Origin: Kineosporia aurantiaca JCM 3230
Lineage (GTDB): Bacteria; Actinomycetota; Actinomycetes; Actinomycetales; Kineosporiaceae
Direction of reading: 5' to 3'
DNA: 64,000 nt
Assembly (NCBI GenBank): GCA_000719025.1
Contig: JODP01000016.1
Span: 124,001-188,000 of the forward strand
Below the pieces are notes generated by a model. The model had not been told where the DNA came from. It saw nothing but the letters and a program-made list of their open reading frames with translations, and ran no database searches. A program made the translations under genes and the position numbers. Every line of letters starts with the position of its first letter. Positions within the stretch are counted from its first letter, which is position 1. Of the stretch, positions 20,375-28,709 are shown piece after piece.

Positions 20375-21793
20375 ATGAGCACGTATACGCAGACGAGCCG
20401 GGGTAGGACGTACCGGTTCGAGGGTCTGGTCGATCTGATGGCCAAGGCCACCCCGGCCCGCTCCGGAGACGAGCTCGCCGGGTGCGCGGCGTCGTCCGAC
20501 GCCGAGCGGGTGGCCGCGCAACTGGCGCTGGCCGACGTCCCTTTGCAGCAGTTCCTCGAAGAGCCCCTGGTGCCGTACGAGACCGACGAGGTCACCCGGC
20601 TCATCCTGGACACTCACGACCGTGCGGCGTTCCAGCCGGTCTCCTCGCTGACCGTCGGCGGGTTCCGCGACTGGCTGCTGGAGCAGGTTCCTCGCCCCCA
20701 CGCCGGCGCCGTCCTCACCGCGCTCGCTCCTGGCCTTACCCCGGAAATGGTTGCCGCGGTAAGCAAGCTGATGCGCAACCAGGACCTGATCGCCGTCGCC
20801 AAGGCAACCCGCGTGACGTCCGCCTTCCGTTCCACCGTCGGGCTTCCCGGTCGTCTGGCGACTCGCCTCCAGCCGAACCACCCGACGGACGACCTGCGCG
20901 GCATCGCCGCCGCCACCCTCGACGGCCTGCTGCTGGGCTGCGGTGACGCGGTGATCGGGGTGAACCCGGCCGGCGACTCGCCGCAGACCTGCGCGGATCT
21001 GCTGCACCTGCTCGACGAGGTCCGCTCGACCTACGAAATTCCCACCCAGACCTGCGTCCTCACCCACGTCACGACCACGATCGGATTGATCGAGGCGGGC
21101 GTCCCGGTAGACCTGGTGTTCCAATCGGTGGCCGGGACCGAGGCCGCCAACCAGGGCTTTGGGGTAACGCTCTCGATGCTGCGCGAGGGGTATGAAGCGG
21201 GGTTGTCCCTGGGGCGCGGAACCGTGGGGCAGAACGTGATGTACATGGAGACCGGGCAAGGAGCTGCCCTCTCGGCGGACGCCCATCGCGGTACGGGCGG
21301 GCGTCCGGTAGACCAGCAGACCCTGGAGGCACGCGCCTACGCGGTGTGCCGCGAGTTCAATCCGCTCCTGGTCAACACCGTGGTGGGCTTCATCGGGCCG
21401 GAGTACCTGTACGACGGAAAGCAGATTGTCCGGGCCGGCCTTGAGGACCACTTCTGCGGCAAGCTGCTAGGTCTGCCGATGGGCGTGGACGTTTGCTACA
21501 CGAACCACGCCGAGGCCGATCAGGACGACATGGACAACCTGCTGACGCTGCTGGGCGTCGCGGGCTGCTCGTTCGTCATCGCGGTGCCGGGGGCAGATGA
21601 CGTGATGCTGGGGTACCAGAGCACGTCCTTCCACGACGCCTTGTTCGTTCGCCAAGCGCTCGATCTGCGGCCCGCGCCGGAGTTCGAGGTCTGGCTGAGG
21701 AAGATGCAGATGATGGACGACGACGGTCGGGTTCTCCCGGTCGAGGCGGCCTCGTCCGCGTTGCGCGCCCTCACCGGGGTGGCCGCGCGGTGA
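20375..21793 (+). CDS. eutB: Ethanolamine ammonia-lyase large subunit EutB
   Basis: Adenosylcobalamin-dependent enzyme that, with EutC, splits ethanolamine into acetaldehyde and ammonia. The 472-residue protein covers the full TIM-barrel family length; recognisable runs are MRNQDLIAVAKATRVTSAFR near the start of the barrel, GCGDAVIGVNPAGDS, and GLPMGVDVCYTNHAEADQDD near the C-terminus. ATG 20375 has a GGAGG-like site (ACGGAGGGCG) 8-12 bases upstream. Overlaps eutC by four bases. No permease, acetaldehyde dehydrogenase, microcompartment or reactivase gene is adjacent. Confidence 0.95.
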   Translation: MSTYTQTSRGRTYRFEGLVDLMAKATPARSGDELAGCAASSDAERVAAQLALADVPLQQFLEEPLVPYETDEVTRLILDTHDRAAFQPVSSLTVGGFRDWLLEQVPRPHAGAVLTALAPGLTPEMVAAVSKLMRNQDLIAVAKATRVTSAFRSTVGLPGRLATRLQPNHPTDDLRGIAAATLDGLLLGCGDAVIGVNPAGDSPQTCADLLHLLDEVRSTYEIPTQTCVLTHVTTTIGLIEAGVPVDLVFQSVAGTEAANQGFGVTLSMLREGYEAGLSLGRGTVGQNVMYMETGQGAALSADAHRGTGGRPVDQQTLEARAYAVCREFNPLLVNTVVGFIGPEYLYDGKQIVRAGLEDHFCGKLLGLPMGVDVCYTNHAEADQDDMDNLLTLLGVAGCSFVIAVPGADDVMLGYQSTSFHDALFVRQALDLRPAPEFEVWLRKMQMMDDDGRVLPVEAASSALRALTGVAAR

Positions 21794-22542
21794 CCGACTT
21801 CTGGGACGAGTTGCGCGCGACTACGCAGGCCAGGATCGGGCTCGGCCGGGTCGGAGACGGCATGCCCACCGGACGGGTGCTCGAGTTCCGGCTGGCCCAT
21901 GCGAACGCTCGCGACGCGGTGCACGAACCGCTCGACGTGGACGCGCTGACCCGCGATCTGGTCGACGCCAGCCAGTTGGGATCACCGGTAGTCGTGGCGA
22001 GCCAGGCTGCGGACCGCGCCGAATACCTACGACGCCCAGACCTGGGCCGCCTGCCCGCCGACCTTTCCGGGGTACCGGCCACCGGCGCGGACGTAGGGTT
22101 TGTCCTGGCCGATGGCCTTTCCGCCCGAGCCCTGCAAACCCACGGCCCAGCTCTCCTGGCCGCCCTGGTCGAAGCCTTACCCCCAACGATGACCCTGGCC
22201 CCGCCGGTGATCGCCACCCAGGCCCGAGTCGGCCTCGGTGACCACATCGGCGAGGCGCTCGGCGTCCAAACCGTGCTGGTCCTGATCGGCGAACGCCCCG
22301 GCCTCTCGGTGGCCGACAGCCTGGGCATCTACCTCACCCACCACCCGCGTCCCGGCCGGGCCGACTCCGACCGCAACTGCGTGTCGAACGTCCATGCTCC
22401 AGGCGGTCTTCCGTACGCAGCCGCGGCGCGGGTGGTGAGTGGTCTGATTGCCGGCGCCCGCCAGCTCGGACGTTCCGGGGTAGCGCTGAAAGACACGAGC
22501 CGTGAGGCGGCGCTTTCTACCCCGGACACCGCGCTCTCATAG
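21790..22542 (+). CDS. eutC: Ethanolamine ammonia-lyase small subunit EutC
   Basis: Small subunit of the B12-dependent lyase. The 250-residue protein has the family text RVGDGMPTGRVLEFRLAHANARDAVH, LADGLSARALQTH and the C-terminal motif SDRNCVSNVHAPGGLPY, which lies near the cobalamin-binding interface. GTG start 21790 overlaps the eutB stop (GTGA), implying coupled translation. It ends 4 bases before the stop of a convergent MarR-type gene. Confidence 0.95.
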   Translation: MTDFWDELRATTQARIGLGRVGDGMPTGRVLEFRLAHANARDAVHEPLDVDALTRDLVDASQLGSPVVVASQAADRAEYLRRPDLGRLPADLSGVPATGADVGFVLADGLSARALQTHGPALLAALVEALPPTMTLAPPVIATQARVGLGDHIGEALGVQTVLVLIGERPGLSVADSLGIYLTHHPRPGRADSDRNCVSNVHAPGGLPYAAAARVVSGLIAGARQLGRSGVALKDTSREAALSTPDTALS

Positions 22543-22546
22543 AGGC

Positions 22547-22975
22547 TCAGGCCAGCGCCGCGTCGGCCCGCTCGGCGACCCGGTTGAGAACCATTGCGAC
22601 GGTGGTTTTCTCATCGTCACTGAAACCCTCGAACAGGTATTCGGTGACCGGACGTATTTCGGCGCTCACGCGCGTCCACAATTCCCGCCCCGCATCGGAA
22701 AGATCGACGACGTTCGCCGCCGCCGACGTCAACAATCCGGCTTCCAGCAGTTCGGCAAGGTGACGGCGGGCCCGTTCGTCGCTCACCCGGAGCCCGCCGG
22801 TGACGAAGGTGATCAGGTCGGCCTCGGTGACCGGGCCGTTTGAGCCCACGGAGTTCAGCATGACCCAGCGTTCAAAATCCAGGCCTGTGGGCTCAAGGTG
22901 CCGCTCCAGTAGGGCACGGACGGCGTAGTGGGAACGACCGATGTTCTGTCCGGTAAGAATCGGCGGTGTGCTCAT
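22547..22975 (-). CDS. MarR-like winged-helix protein
   Basis: A 142-residue protein with the architecture of small MarR-family regulators: an N-terminal helix region (SHYAVRALLERHLEPTGLDFERWVML), a winged-helix core (TEADLITFV...SDERARRHLAELLEAGLL) and a C-terminal dimerisation helix (DDEKTTVAMVLNRVAERADAAL). The ATG overlaps the stop of the next MarR gene by four bases, so both are read from one transcript. Target and ligand unknown; it may control the neighbouring eut genes. Confidence 0.7.
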   Translation of the reverse strand: MSTPPILTGQNIGRSHYAVRALLERHLEPTGLDFERWVMLNSVGSNGPVTEADLITFVTGGLRVSDERARRHLAELLEAGLLTSAAANVVDLSDAGRELWTRVSAEIRPVTEYLFEGFSDDEKTTVAMVLNRVAERADAALA

Positions 22976-23451
22976 GACGGTGCTCCTTCAACGGCTTGAA
23001 CGGAGTGAGTGAGGGGAGTTTCGAGCAGCGCGTTCAGGTCCTGCCGGAACTGCTCGGCCCGCGCGCTGCCCGCTCCGCCGAGGGGTTCGAGCAACTGGGC
23101 GACGAGGTGCTCCACGATCTCCACCGCCTTCGCGGTCGCCTCGGCCCCCTTGGGGGTGAAGGCCAGCCGGACCGCGCGGGAATCGGCCGGATCCGGGGTG
23201 CGGACGATCAACTCGGCGCTCTCCAGAGCCCGCGCCAGCTTGGACACGTAGAGCGCCTCGAGCCCGGTGTGATCAGCCAGAACGCGCTGGCTCGGGGCGG
23301 AGCCGTCGGTGCTCAGGGCGGAGAGCGAGGCCAGGGCGACGTACTGGGCGTGGGTCAGGCCGAGCGGGGCAAGGGCCCGGTCGACGACCACTCGCCAGCG
23401 CATCGAGAGCCGCCAGACGAGATAACCGTGCGGGTGAACGGGTTCCGGCAT
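22972..23451 (-). CDS. MarR family transcriptional regulator
   Basis: A 159-residue regulator with the full MarR fold: LSMRWRVVVDRALAPLGLTHAQYVALASL, the recognition region QRVLADHTGLEALYVSKLARALESAELI, the wing TPDPADSRAVRLAFTPKG and C-terminal dimer helices. The start is taken at ATG 23449-23451; another ATG 15 bases upstream is possible. The upstream DNA (23466-23500) is strikingly A/T-rich for this genome and contains TAGC-N4-GCTA at 23475-23486, a plausible promoter and operator. Confidence 0.85.
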   Translation of the reverse strand: MPEPVHPHGYLVWRLSMRWRVVVDRALAPLGLTHAQYVALASLSALSTDGSAPSQRVLADHTGLEALYVSKLARALESAELIVRTPDPADSRAVRLAFTPKGAEATAKAVEIVEHLVAQLLEPLGGAGSARAEQFRQDLNALLETPLTHSVQAVEGAPS

Positions 23452-23562
23452 GGATTCACCGTACATGGCGATAATAGCTATGGCTACTAAAATTCTAGGG
23501 TACTGCCTTGCAACCGGCCTCTGCTTCCGGCTGTCAATCTGCTGTAAAGGGGAGGGGGAGAT

Positions 23563-23747
23563 GTGACGGATGCCGAGGAGTTCGACGTACCGACCGGAAT
23601 CAGTCATGGGTGATCAATCCGCTCGTGGGGGGCCTGCAGATCGAAGGGCTGATCGGCCCTACGGCCGACGATGGCCGGCTGGCCTCCTACTACCCGGAGA
23701 TCGACCACGTGGTGGTGGTCCCGGTCGACAGAGGGCCAGTGCCGTAG
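23563..23747 (+). pseudogene. Probable gene remnant
   Basis: A GTG at 23563 with GGGAGGGGGAG upstream opens a frame reading VTDAEEFD that stops after 16 codons. A different frame then reads VINPLVGGLQIEGLIG and SYYPEIDHVVVVPVD before a TAG at 23745-23747. The second segment looks like real protein sequence without a start of its own. I read this as the debris of a frameshifted gene; the family is not recognised. Confidence 0.4.
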
Positions 23748-23850
23748 GGCCGGTGCCGTAGGAAAAAAAGTAGGAGCCCGGCGCATCCCGCCCCCTCGTC
23801 CGCGCGTCTTGTTCGTGTTCAGCAACGCAATGCGGGCGAGGGGGTGTGTC

Positions 23851-24088
23851 GTGTCGAGAGCCACGGAGTTCGACGAGTTCTAGGCCGTTGCCTACCGGAG
23901 GGTGCTGGGGCAGCTGCGCGGCCGAGGACGCGACCCAGCTCTGGCAGATCGAGCCGGATCAGGACACGGTGACGTTCAAGGGTCTCGGAATAGCGATCGG
24001 GGAGAACGGCAGCGACCTGCTCACCCTCCTGGTGGAGCCGGCCGGCGGTCCGGAGGACACCGGGACACCGTCCCCCTCGGACTCGTAG
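23851..24088 (+). pseudogene. Remnant of a SigE-family sigma factor fused to an unrelated gene end
   Basis: GTG 23851 opens VSRATEFDEF, then an in-frame TAG (23881-23883), then AVAYRRVLGQLRG. Reading through the stop gives the typical N-terminus of SigE/SigJ-like sigma factors (EFDEFYA-x-YRRV-x-GQL). The similarity ends within about 25 codons. A second frame then carries DATQLWQIEPDQDTV and GENGSDLLTLLVEPAGG up to TGA-less stop TAG near 24088, like the C-terminus of another protein. Both pieces are too short to work. The dapB gene follows 24 bases later. Confidence 0.45.
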
Positions 24089-24112
24089 CCGCCCGCTGAT
24101 ACCTTCGCCTCC

Positions 24113-24847
24113 GTGACAGCGGTAGCGGTGATCGGCGCGTCCGGTCGAATGGGTAAGGCCAGCTGCGAAGCGGTGGAGGCCGCCGAGGATCTGACGCTCA
24201 GCGCGCGGATCGGCTCGGGCGACGATCTGCTCGCCGGGCTGAAGGGCGCCGACGTCGCGGTGGTGATGACCCGGCCCGACGGCGTCGACGACATCGTGGT
24301 GACCTGCGTCGAGCAGGGCGTGCACGCGGTCGTCGGTACCACCGGGTGGACCGAGGAGGGCCTGGCCAAGGTGCGGGCGGCGCTCGAGAAGGCGCCCACC
24401 GTCGGGGTTCTGCTCGCTCCCAACTTCGCGCTCGGCGCCGTGCTGCTGATGCGGTTCGCCGCTGAGGCGGCCCAGCACTTCGAGTCGGTCGAGATCGTCG
24501 AGCTGCACCACCCCAACAAGGCCGATGCGCCGTCCGGCACCGCCCGGCACACCGCCCACCAGATTGCCGAGGCCCGCCGCGAGGCCGGCGTCGGCCCCTC
24601 GCCCGACGCCACCAGCTCGGCGCTCGACGGCGCCCGGGGAGCGGATGTCGAGGGGGTGCGGGTGCATTCGGTGCGCCTGCGCGGCCTGGTCGCCCATGAG
24701 GAGGTGCTGCTCGGGAGTCCGGGGGAGCAGCTCACCATCCGCCACGACAGCTACGACCGGATCTCGTTCATGCCGGGGGTGCTGCTCGGGGTGCGGCAGG
24801 TGAGTGGTCGTCCCGGGCTGGTGCAGGGCCTGGAGAACTACCTGTAG
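24113..24847 (+). CDS. dapB: 4-hydroxy-tetrahydrodipicolinate reductase
   Basis: Lysine and diaminopimelate pathway enzyme that uses NAD(P)H. The 244-residue protein has the nucleotide-binding motif VIGASGRMGKA at the N-terminus and the substrate-binding signature ELHHPNKADAPSGTA, with the conserved His and Lys. GTG start 24113 fits the family N-terminus. It is about 4 kb from pnp-M16, its usual neighbours. Its 3' end overlaps the convergent membrane-protein gene by 10 bases. DapA lies 4 kb downstream on the same strand. Confidence 0.97.
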   Translation: MTAVAVIGASGRMGKASCEAVEAAEDLTLSARIGSGDDLLAGLKGADVAVVMTRPDGVDDIVVTCVEQGVHAVVGTTGWTEEGLAKVRAALEKAPTVGVLLAPNFALGAVLLMRFAAEAAQHFESVEIVELHHPNKADAPSGTARHTAHQIAEARREAGVGPSPDATSSALDGARGADVEGVRVHSVRLRGLVAHEEVLLGSPGEQLTIRHDSYDRISFMPGVLLGVRQVSGRPGLVQGLENYL

Positions 24848-26034
24848 CCGGTGGCCCCCGAGGCCGCCGAGGCGATCGCTTCTTCGATCGGACCGCGGCG
24901 GCGAGGTGCTCCCCAGAGCAGGGCGATGATGATCGCCCCGACGATGTTCAGCGCCAAATAGGGCCACGGCGCGATGTTCTGATTGCTGTTGGCGCCCACC
25001 GCGAGCACGTGTAAGCAGTACAGCGTCAACGTCATCGAGCCCGCGGCGGCCAGCATGTGCAGCGGTACCCGGACCACCGGGCGCGGTTCGCCGCGGCGGC
25101 TCAGGGCCTGGACGGCGGCCAGGGTCAGCCCGATGACCAGCATCGAGGTGCCGACGGTGTGCACCAGATCGGTGATCGAACCGCTGTGTGCCACCCGGAC
25201 CAGGAGCCACCACGGGTCGTCGACCGGCGAGGTGCCGAAGAAGCCGGAGTTCGGCGTGCGACCGTCGGACGAGTACCGGCTCAGCAGGCCGGTGTTCACC
25301 AGCGCCGGGAAACCACCGGCCGCCCGGACCGCGAGCTCCGACACCACCCAGGCCACGCTCGCGAGCACCGCCCCGATACCGGCCACGCTGAGCGCGACCC
25401 GCGGTCGGCGCAGCGCCACCCGGCCGACGGCGATGCCCGCGAAAAGGTATGTCGTCCAGGTCAACACGGGGTAATAGCCGGTGAGCAGCAGATGCCGGAC
25501 CGCCGCGACGGGATCGGTGAGGGACGTCCAGTCCAGGTTCGACCCGGGCGCCTCGTCCAGCCCCACCTCGCCGCGGAGCCAGTAGCTGAGCAGGGGAGTG
25601 CCGATCGCGCAGCCCGCGGCCAAGAGGGCGAGCCACCGGACCCGCCAGGCCAGCACCGGGATCGCGGCCAGGAAGAGCACGCCGTAGTAGCAGAGGATGA
25701 TCGCGACCGGGGTCTGCACCATGCCCAGCGTCAGCCCGATCGCGAGCAGGGCCAGCGCGCGGATCAGCGTGGTGCGGCGGGTGCGGGCGACCTTTTCCGG
25801 CGTGGGCCGGTCGCCGCCCGAGGCCAGGGCCAGCCCGACCCCGGCCAGCACCGCGAATAGCGCCGCGGCCCGGCCCCCGGCGATCTCGTGGGCCGCGCCC
25901 ATCGCTCCCCGGTCCTCGTCCGGCCCGGTCAGGATGTGCGTGGCCATCATCCCGAACAGCGCGAACGAGCGCGCCACGTCGATCCCGGTCAGCCGGGAGC
26001 CCGGCGGCCCGGCCGGCCGGTCCGGCTCAGGCAC
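24838..26034 (-). CDS. Multipass membrane protein, DUF1624/DUF418-like acyltransferase
   Basis: A 398-residue protein with about ten hydrophobic segments. The start SRLTGIDVARSFALFGMMATHIL matches the first helix of DUF1624/heparan-alpha-glucosaminide acetyltransferase-like and DUF418 proteins, and a His follows in the first membrane segment (MMATHIL). The end LYCLHVLAVGANSNQNIAPW fits the DUF418 C-terminus. Such proteins are thought to acylate cell-surface sugars, but no substrate can be inferred. GTG start at 26032-26034 overlaps the preceding GNAT gene by 8 bases, so the two are an operon. Confidence 0.75.
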   Translation of the reverse strand: MPEPDRPAGPPGSRLTGIDVARSFALFGMMATHILTGPDEDRGAMGAAHEIAGGRAAALFAVLAGVGLALASGGDRPTPEKVARTRRTTLIRALALLAIGLTLGMVQTPVAIILCYYGVLFLAAIPVLAWRVRWLALLAAGCAIGTPLLSYWLRGEVGLDEAPGSNLDWTSLTDPVAAVRHLLLTGYYPVLTWTTYLFAGIAVGRVALRRPRVALSVAGIGAVLASVAWVVSELAVRAAGGFPALVNTGLLSRYSSDGRTPNSGFFGTSPVDDPWWLLVRVAHSGSITDLVHTVGTSMLVIGLTLAAVQALSRRGEPRPVVRVPLHMLAAAGSMTLTLYCLHVLAVGANSNQNIAPWPYLALNIVGAIIIALLWGAPRRRGPIEEAIASAASGATGYR

Positions 26035-26572
26035 CCGGGCTTTCCCCGATCTCCGCGCCGTACCGCGCCTCGTAGACGGTGATCTCGCCCGCCCCCACGA
26101 ACGACCGGCGGGCGCCGTCCGGCACCATCCCGGCCGAGCCGAAGAACTGCCCGCGGGCCAGGTCGGCCTCCGGCACCCAGACCGTGAGCGCGGTGAACCC
26201 GTGGTTGCGCGCATGGTCGACCACGGCCGAGAGCAGCCGGGACCCGTGCCCGGCGCGCTGGTGCAGCGGATCGACGGCGAGCACGCCGAGCTGCCCCACC
26301 CGCTCGGTCGCGTCCTGGTCGGGGCTCGGGCCGACCGAGGCGAAGCCGATCACCAGGTCGTCGGTGACCGCGACGAACACGCCGTGTTTCGCGCTCGGCG
26401 GCCGCAGCACCGCCTCCCGCCAGACCGGGGTGAGTTCTTTCGGGGTGAGCACCGCCAGGGCCTCGGCCGGGAGGAGGTTGCCGTAGGCCATACCCCAGGC
26501 CCGGGCCTGGATCGAGCCGATCAGTGCCGGATCGCTGGTGCGGGCGGGCCGGACCAGGACGTTCGCTGCCAT
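26027..26572 (-). CDS. GNAT family N-acetyltransferase
   Basis: A 181-residue acetyltransferase with a single GNAT domain. The acetyl-CoA pyrophosphate-binding region is VDPLHQRAGHGSRLLSAVVDHA (motif A, Q/R-x-x-G-x-G/S pattern), preceded by the beta-strand GQLGVLAV. It starts IQARAWGMAYGNLLP, typical of GNATs acting on small molecules or proteins. ATG 26570-26572 has AAGGA 8 bases upstream. Divergent from the HAD gene (55 bases apart). Substrate unknown. Confidence 0.88.
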   Translation of the reverse strand: MAANVLVRPARTSDPALIGSIQARAWGMAYGNLLPAEALAVLTPKELTPVWREAVLRPPSAKHGVFVAVTDDLVIGFASVGPSPDQDATERVGQLGVLAVDPLHQRAGHGSRLLSAVVDHARNHGFTALTVWVPEADLARGQFFGSAGMVPDGARRSFVGAGEITVYEARYGAEIGESPGA

Positions 26573-26627
26573 GTGGGGCATCCTTCCACCCACCACCGAC
26601 AGAAACCGGAAGCCTTAGGCTGACGCC

Positions 26628-27302
26628 GTGGTCGACAACGTTTCCCTGGGCCCGCTGGCCGGGCGCACCTTCGCCGCCGTGCTGTTCGACATGGACGGCA
26701 CGCTGGTCGACTCGACCCCCGCGGTGGAGCGCTCGTGGCTGCGCTGGGCCCGGGAGTTCGAGGTCGAACTGACCGGGTTCGGCACCTGGCACGGCATCCC
26801 GGCCGCGCAGATCGTGGCCATCTTCCTGCCCGAGGACCAGCGGGAGGCGGGCGCCCGCCGGATCGAGCAGATCGAGACGGAGGACACGGAAGGCGTGGTC
26901 GCGCTGCCCGGGGCCGCCGACGCCCTGACCGCGCTCGCGTCCAGTGGCCGCTCCGCCATCGCCACCTCCTGCGTCTGGGACCTGGCCCGGGCCCGGCTGC
27001 GGGCCACCGGCCTGACCCCGCCCGAGGTCCTGGTCACGGCGGACATGGTGCGGATCGGCAAGCCCGACCCGGCGCCCTACCTGCTCGCGGCGCAGCGGCT
27101 CGGGGTGGACCCGGCACAGTGTCTGGTGGTGGAGGACGCGCCGGCCGGACTCACCTCCGGGCTGAAGGCCGGAGCGGCCCGTCTCGCCGTCACCACGACC
27201 TACCCCGCCGACCAGCTCGACGCCGAGGCGATCGTGCCCGACCTGGCCGCGGTGCGGTTCACCGTCACCCCCGACGGCGTCCAAGTAGCATCCCGGCCAT
27301 GA
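26628..27302 (+). CDS. HAD-IA sugar-phosphatase-like hydrolase
   Basis: A 224-residue phosphatase of the DOG/glycerol-3-phosphatase type. Motif I FDMDGT (nucleophile Asp21, acid/base Asp23), cap domain, motif II around IATSC, motif III KPDPAPY and motif IV VVEDAPAGLTSGLKAG are all intact. Substrates in this subfamily are often 2-deoxyhexose or polyol phosphates, but this cannot be read from sequence. GTG start 26628. Its stop overlaps the thyA ATG (ATGA), giving an unusual HAD-thyA-dfrA operon. Confidence 0.88.
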   Translation: MVDNVSLGPLAGRTFAAVLFDMDGTLVDSTPAVERSWLRWAREFEVELTGFGTWHGIPAAQIVAIFLPEDQREAGARRIEQIETEDTEGVVALPGAADALTALASSGRSAIATSCVWDLARARLRATGLTPPEVLVTADMVRIGKPDPAPYLLAAQRLGVDPAQCLVVEDAPAGLTSGLKAGAARLAVTTTYPADQLDAEAIVPDLAAVRFTVTPDGVQVASRP

Positions 27303-28096
27303 AGTCGACGCAGTACGAGGACCTCCTGAAGCACGTGATGGCGAACGGGGTGGCCAAGTCCGACCGCACCGGCACCGGCACCCGCAGCGTGTTCGGCCAC
27401 CAGATGCGCTTCTCGATGAGCGACGGCTTCCCGCTGATCACCACCAAGAAGGTGCACTTCAAGTCGATCGCGGTGGAGCTGCTCTGGTTCCTGCGGGGCG
27501 ACTCGAACATCGGCTGGCTGCACGAGAACGGGGTCACCATCTGGGACGAGTGGGCCTCGCCGGAGGGTGAGCTCGGCCCGGTCTACGGGGTGCAGTGGCG
27601 CTCCTGGCCCAAGCCCGGCGGCGGCCACGTCGACCAGGTCGCCGACCTCGTCCGGACCATCCGCACCAACCCGGACTCGCGCCGGATGATCGTCTCGGCC
27701 TGGAACGTCGCCGAGATCGAGAACATGGCCCTGCCCCCGTGCCACCTGCTCTTCCAGTTCTACGTGGCCGACGGCGAGCTCTCGGTGCAGGTCTACCAGC
27801 GCAGCGCCGACCTCTTCCTCGGCGTGCCGTTCAACATCGCCAGCTACGCCCTGCTGCTGCACCTGGTCGCCCAGCAGACCGGTCTCAGGGCCGGCGAGCT
27901 GATCTGGACCGGCGGCGACTGCCACATCTACGACAACCACGTCGAGCAGGTGACCGAGCAGCTCAGCCGGGACGTGCGTCCGTTCCCCGAGCTGGTCGTC
28001 CGGAAGGCGCCGGACCTGTTCTCCTACGAGTACGGCGACCTCGACCTGGTCGGCTACGACCCGCACCCGCGGATCCGCGCCGAGGTAGCGGTGTGA
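27299..28096 (+). CDS. thyA: Thymidylate synthase
   Basis: Makes dTMP from dUMP with methylene-tetrahydrofolate. The 265-residue protein is of the usual ThyA length, with the catalytic Cys in ALPPCHLLFQFYV, the YQRSADLFLGVPFNIASYALL dUMP/folate region and DCHIYDNHVEQ. The ATG overlaps the HAD stop by four bases, and the thyA stop overlaps the GTG of dfrA, so the three genes are tightly coupled. ThyA oxidises the folate that DfrA then reduces. Confidence 0.98.
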   Translation: MKSTQYEDLLKHVMANGVAKSDRTGTGTRSVFGHQMRFSMSDGFPLITTKKVHFKSIAVELLWFLRGDSNIGWLHENGVTIWDEWASPEGELGPVYGVQWRSWPKPGGGHVDQVADLVRTIRTNPDSRRMIVSAWNVAEIENMALPPCHLLFQFYVADGELSVQVYQRSADLFLGVPFNIASYALLLHLVAQQTGLRAGELIWTGGDCHIYDNHVEQVTEQLSRDVRPFPELVVRKAPDLFSYEYGDLDLVGYDPHPRIRAEVAV

Positions 28097-28596
28097 CCCA
28101 GGTCGTGAATCTGATCTGGGCCCAGGCCCGGGGTGGTGTGATCGGGCGGGACGGGGACATCCCCTGGCACGTCCCGGAAGACCAGATCAACTTCCGCCGG
28201 CTGACCAAGGGCAGCACCGTGATCATGGGCCGGGCCACCTGGGACTCGCTGCCCGAGCGCTTCCGCCCGTTGCCGGACCGGCGCAACGTGGTGCTGACGC
28301 GCGATCAGCAATGGACGGCGGAGGGGGCGCACGTCGCCCACTCACCGGAGCGGGCGTTGCAGTTGGCTGAGAGCCCGGAAGTCTGGGTGATCGGCGGCGG
28401 GACGATTTACGACGCTTTCCAGCCGTTGGCGACGCAGCTGGTGGTCACCGAGGTGGACCTGGACACCCCGGGAGACACCTTCGCCCCGGTCATCGGGCCG
28501 CAGTGGGTCCTGGAAGCCGGCCCGGACGACGCCTGGCTGGAGTCCCGCACCGGCCTCGGCTACCGGATCCGGAGCTATCGCCGATCGGCTGCGTGA
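28093..28596 (+). CDS. dfrA: Dihydrofolate reductase
   Basis: Regenerates tetrahydrofolate after the ThyA reaction; the target of trimethoprim. The 167-residue protein has WAQARGGVIGRDGDIPWHVPED with the catalytic Asp/Glu region, TVIMGRATWDSLP and the NADPH-binding VWVIGGGTIYDAF. GTG start 28093 overlaps the thyA stop by four bases. A strong rho-independent terminator follows. Confidence 0.97.
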   Translation: MTQVVNLIWAQARGGVIGRDGDIPWHVPEDQINFRRLTKGSTVIMGRATWDSLPERFRPLPDRRNVVLTRDQQWTAEGAHVAHSPERALQLAESPEVWVIGGGTIYDAFQPLATQLVVTEVDLDTPGDTFAPVIGPQWVLEAGPDDAWLESRTGLGYRIRSYRRSAA

Positions 28597-28659
28597 CCTG
28601 CGTCACTTCAAACCCGTTTCAGTAACATCGATGTATGCCAGACCGATGAGACCCGCGAG

Positions 28660-28709
28660 TTCCGGTGCTGCTCGAACCCCCGAGCGAGTAGCACCGGAAT
28701 TCATCGTTT
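28660..28709 (+). terminator. Rho-independent terminator after dfrA
   Basis: A 15-base stem (28660-28674 with 28685-28699, one G-U pair) and a 10-base loop, followed by TTCATCGTTTT, the clearest T-tract after any hairpin in the window. It should end the HAD-thyA-dfrA transcript ahead of dapA. Confidence 0.8.

Noticed and set aside
18734..21451. 905-codon minus-strand frame across pnp end, M16 and eutB
   Set aside because: It runs opposite three well-supported genes and has no recognisable domain or start signal.
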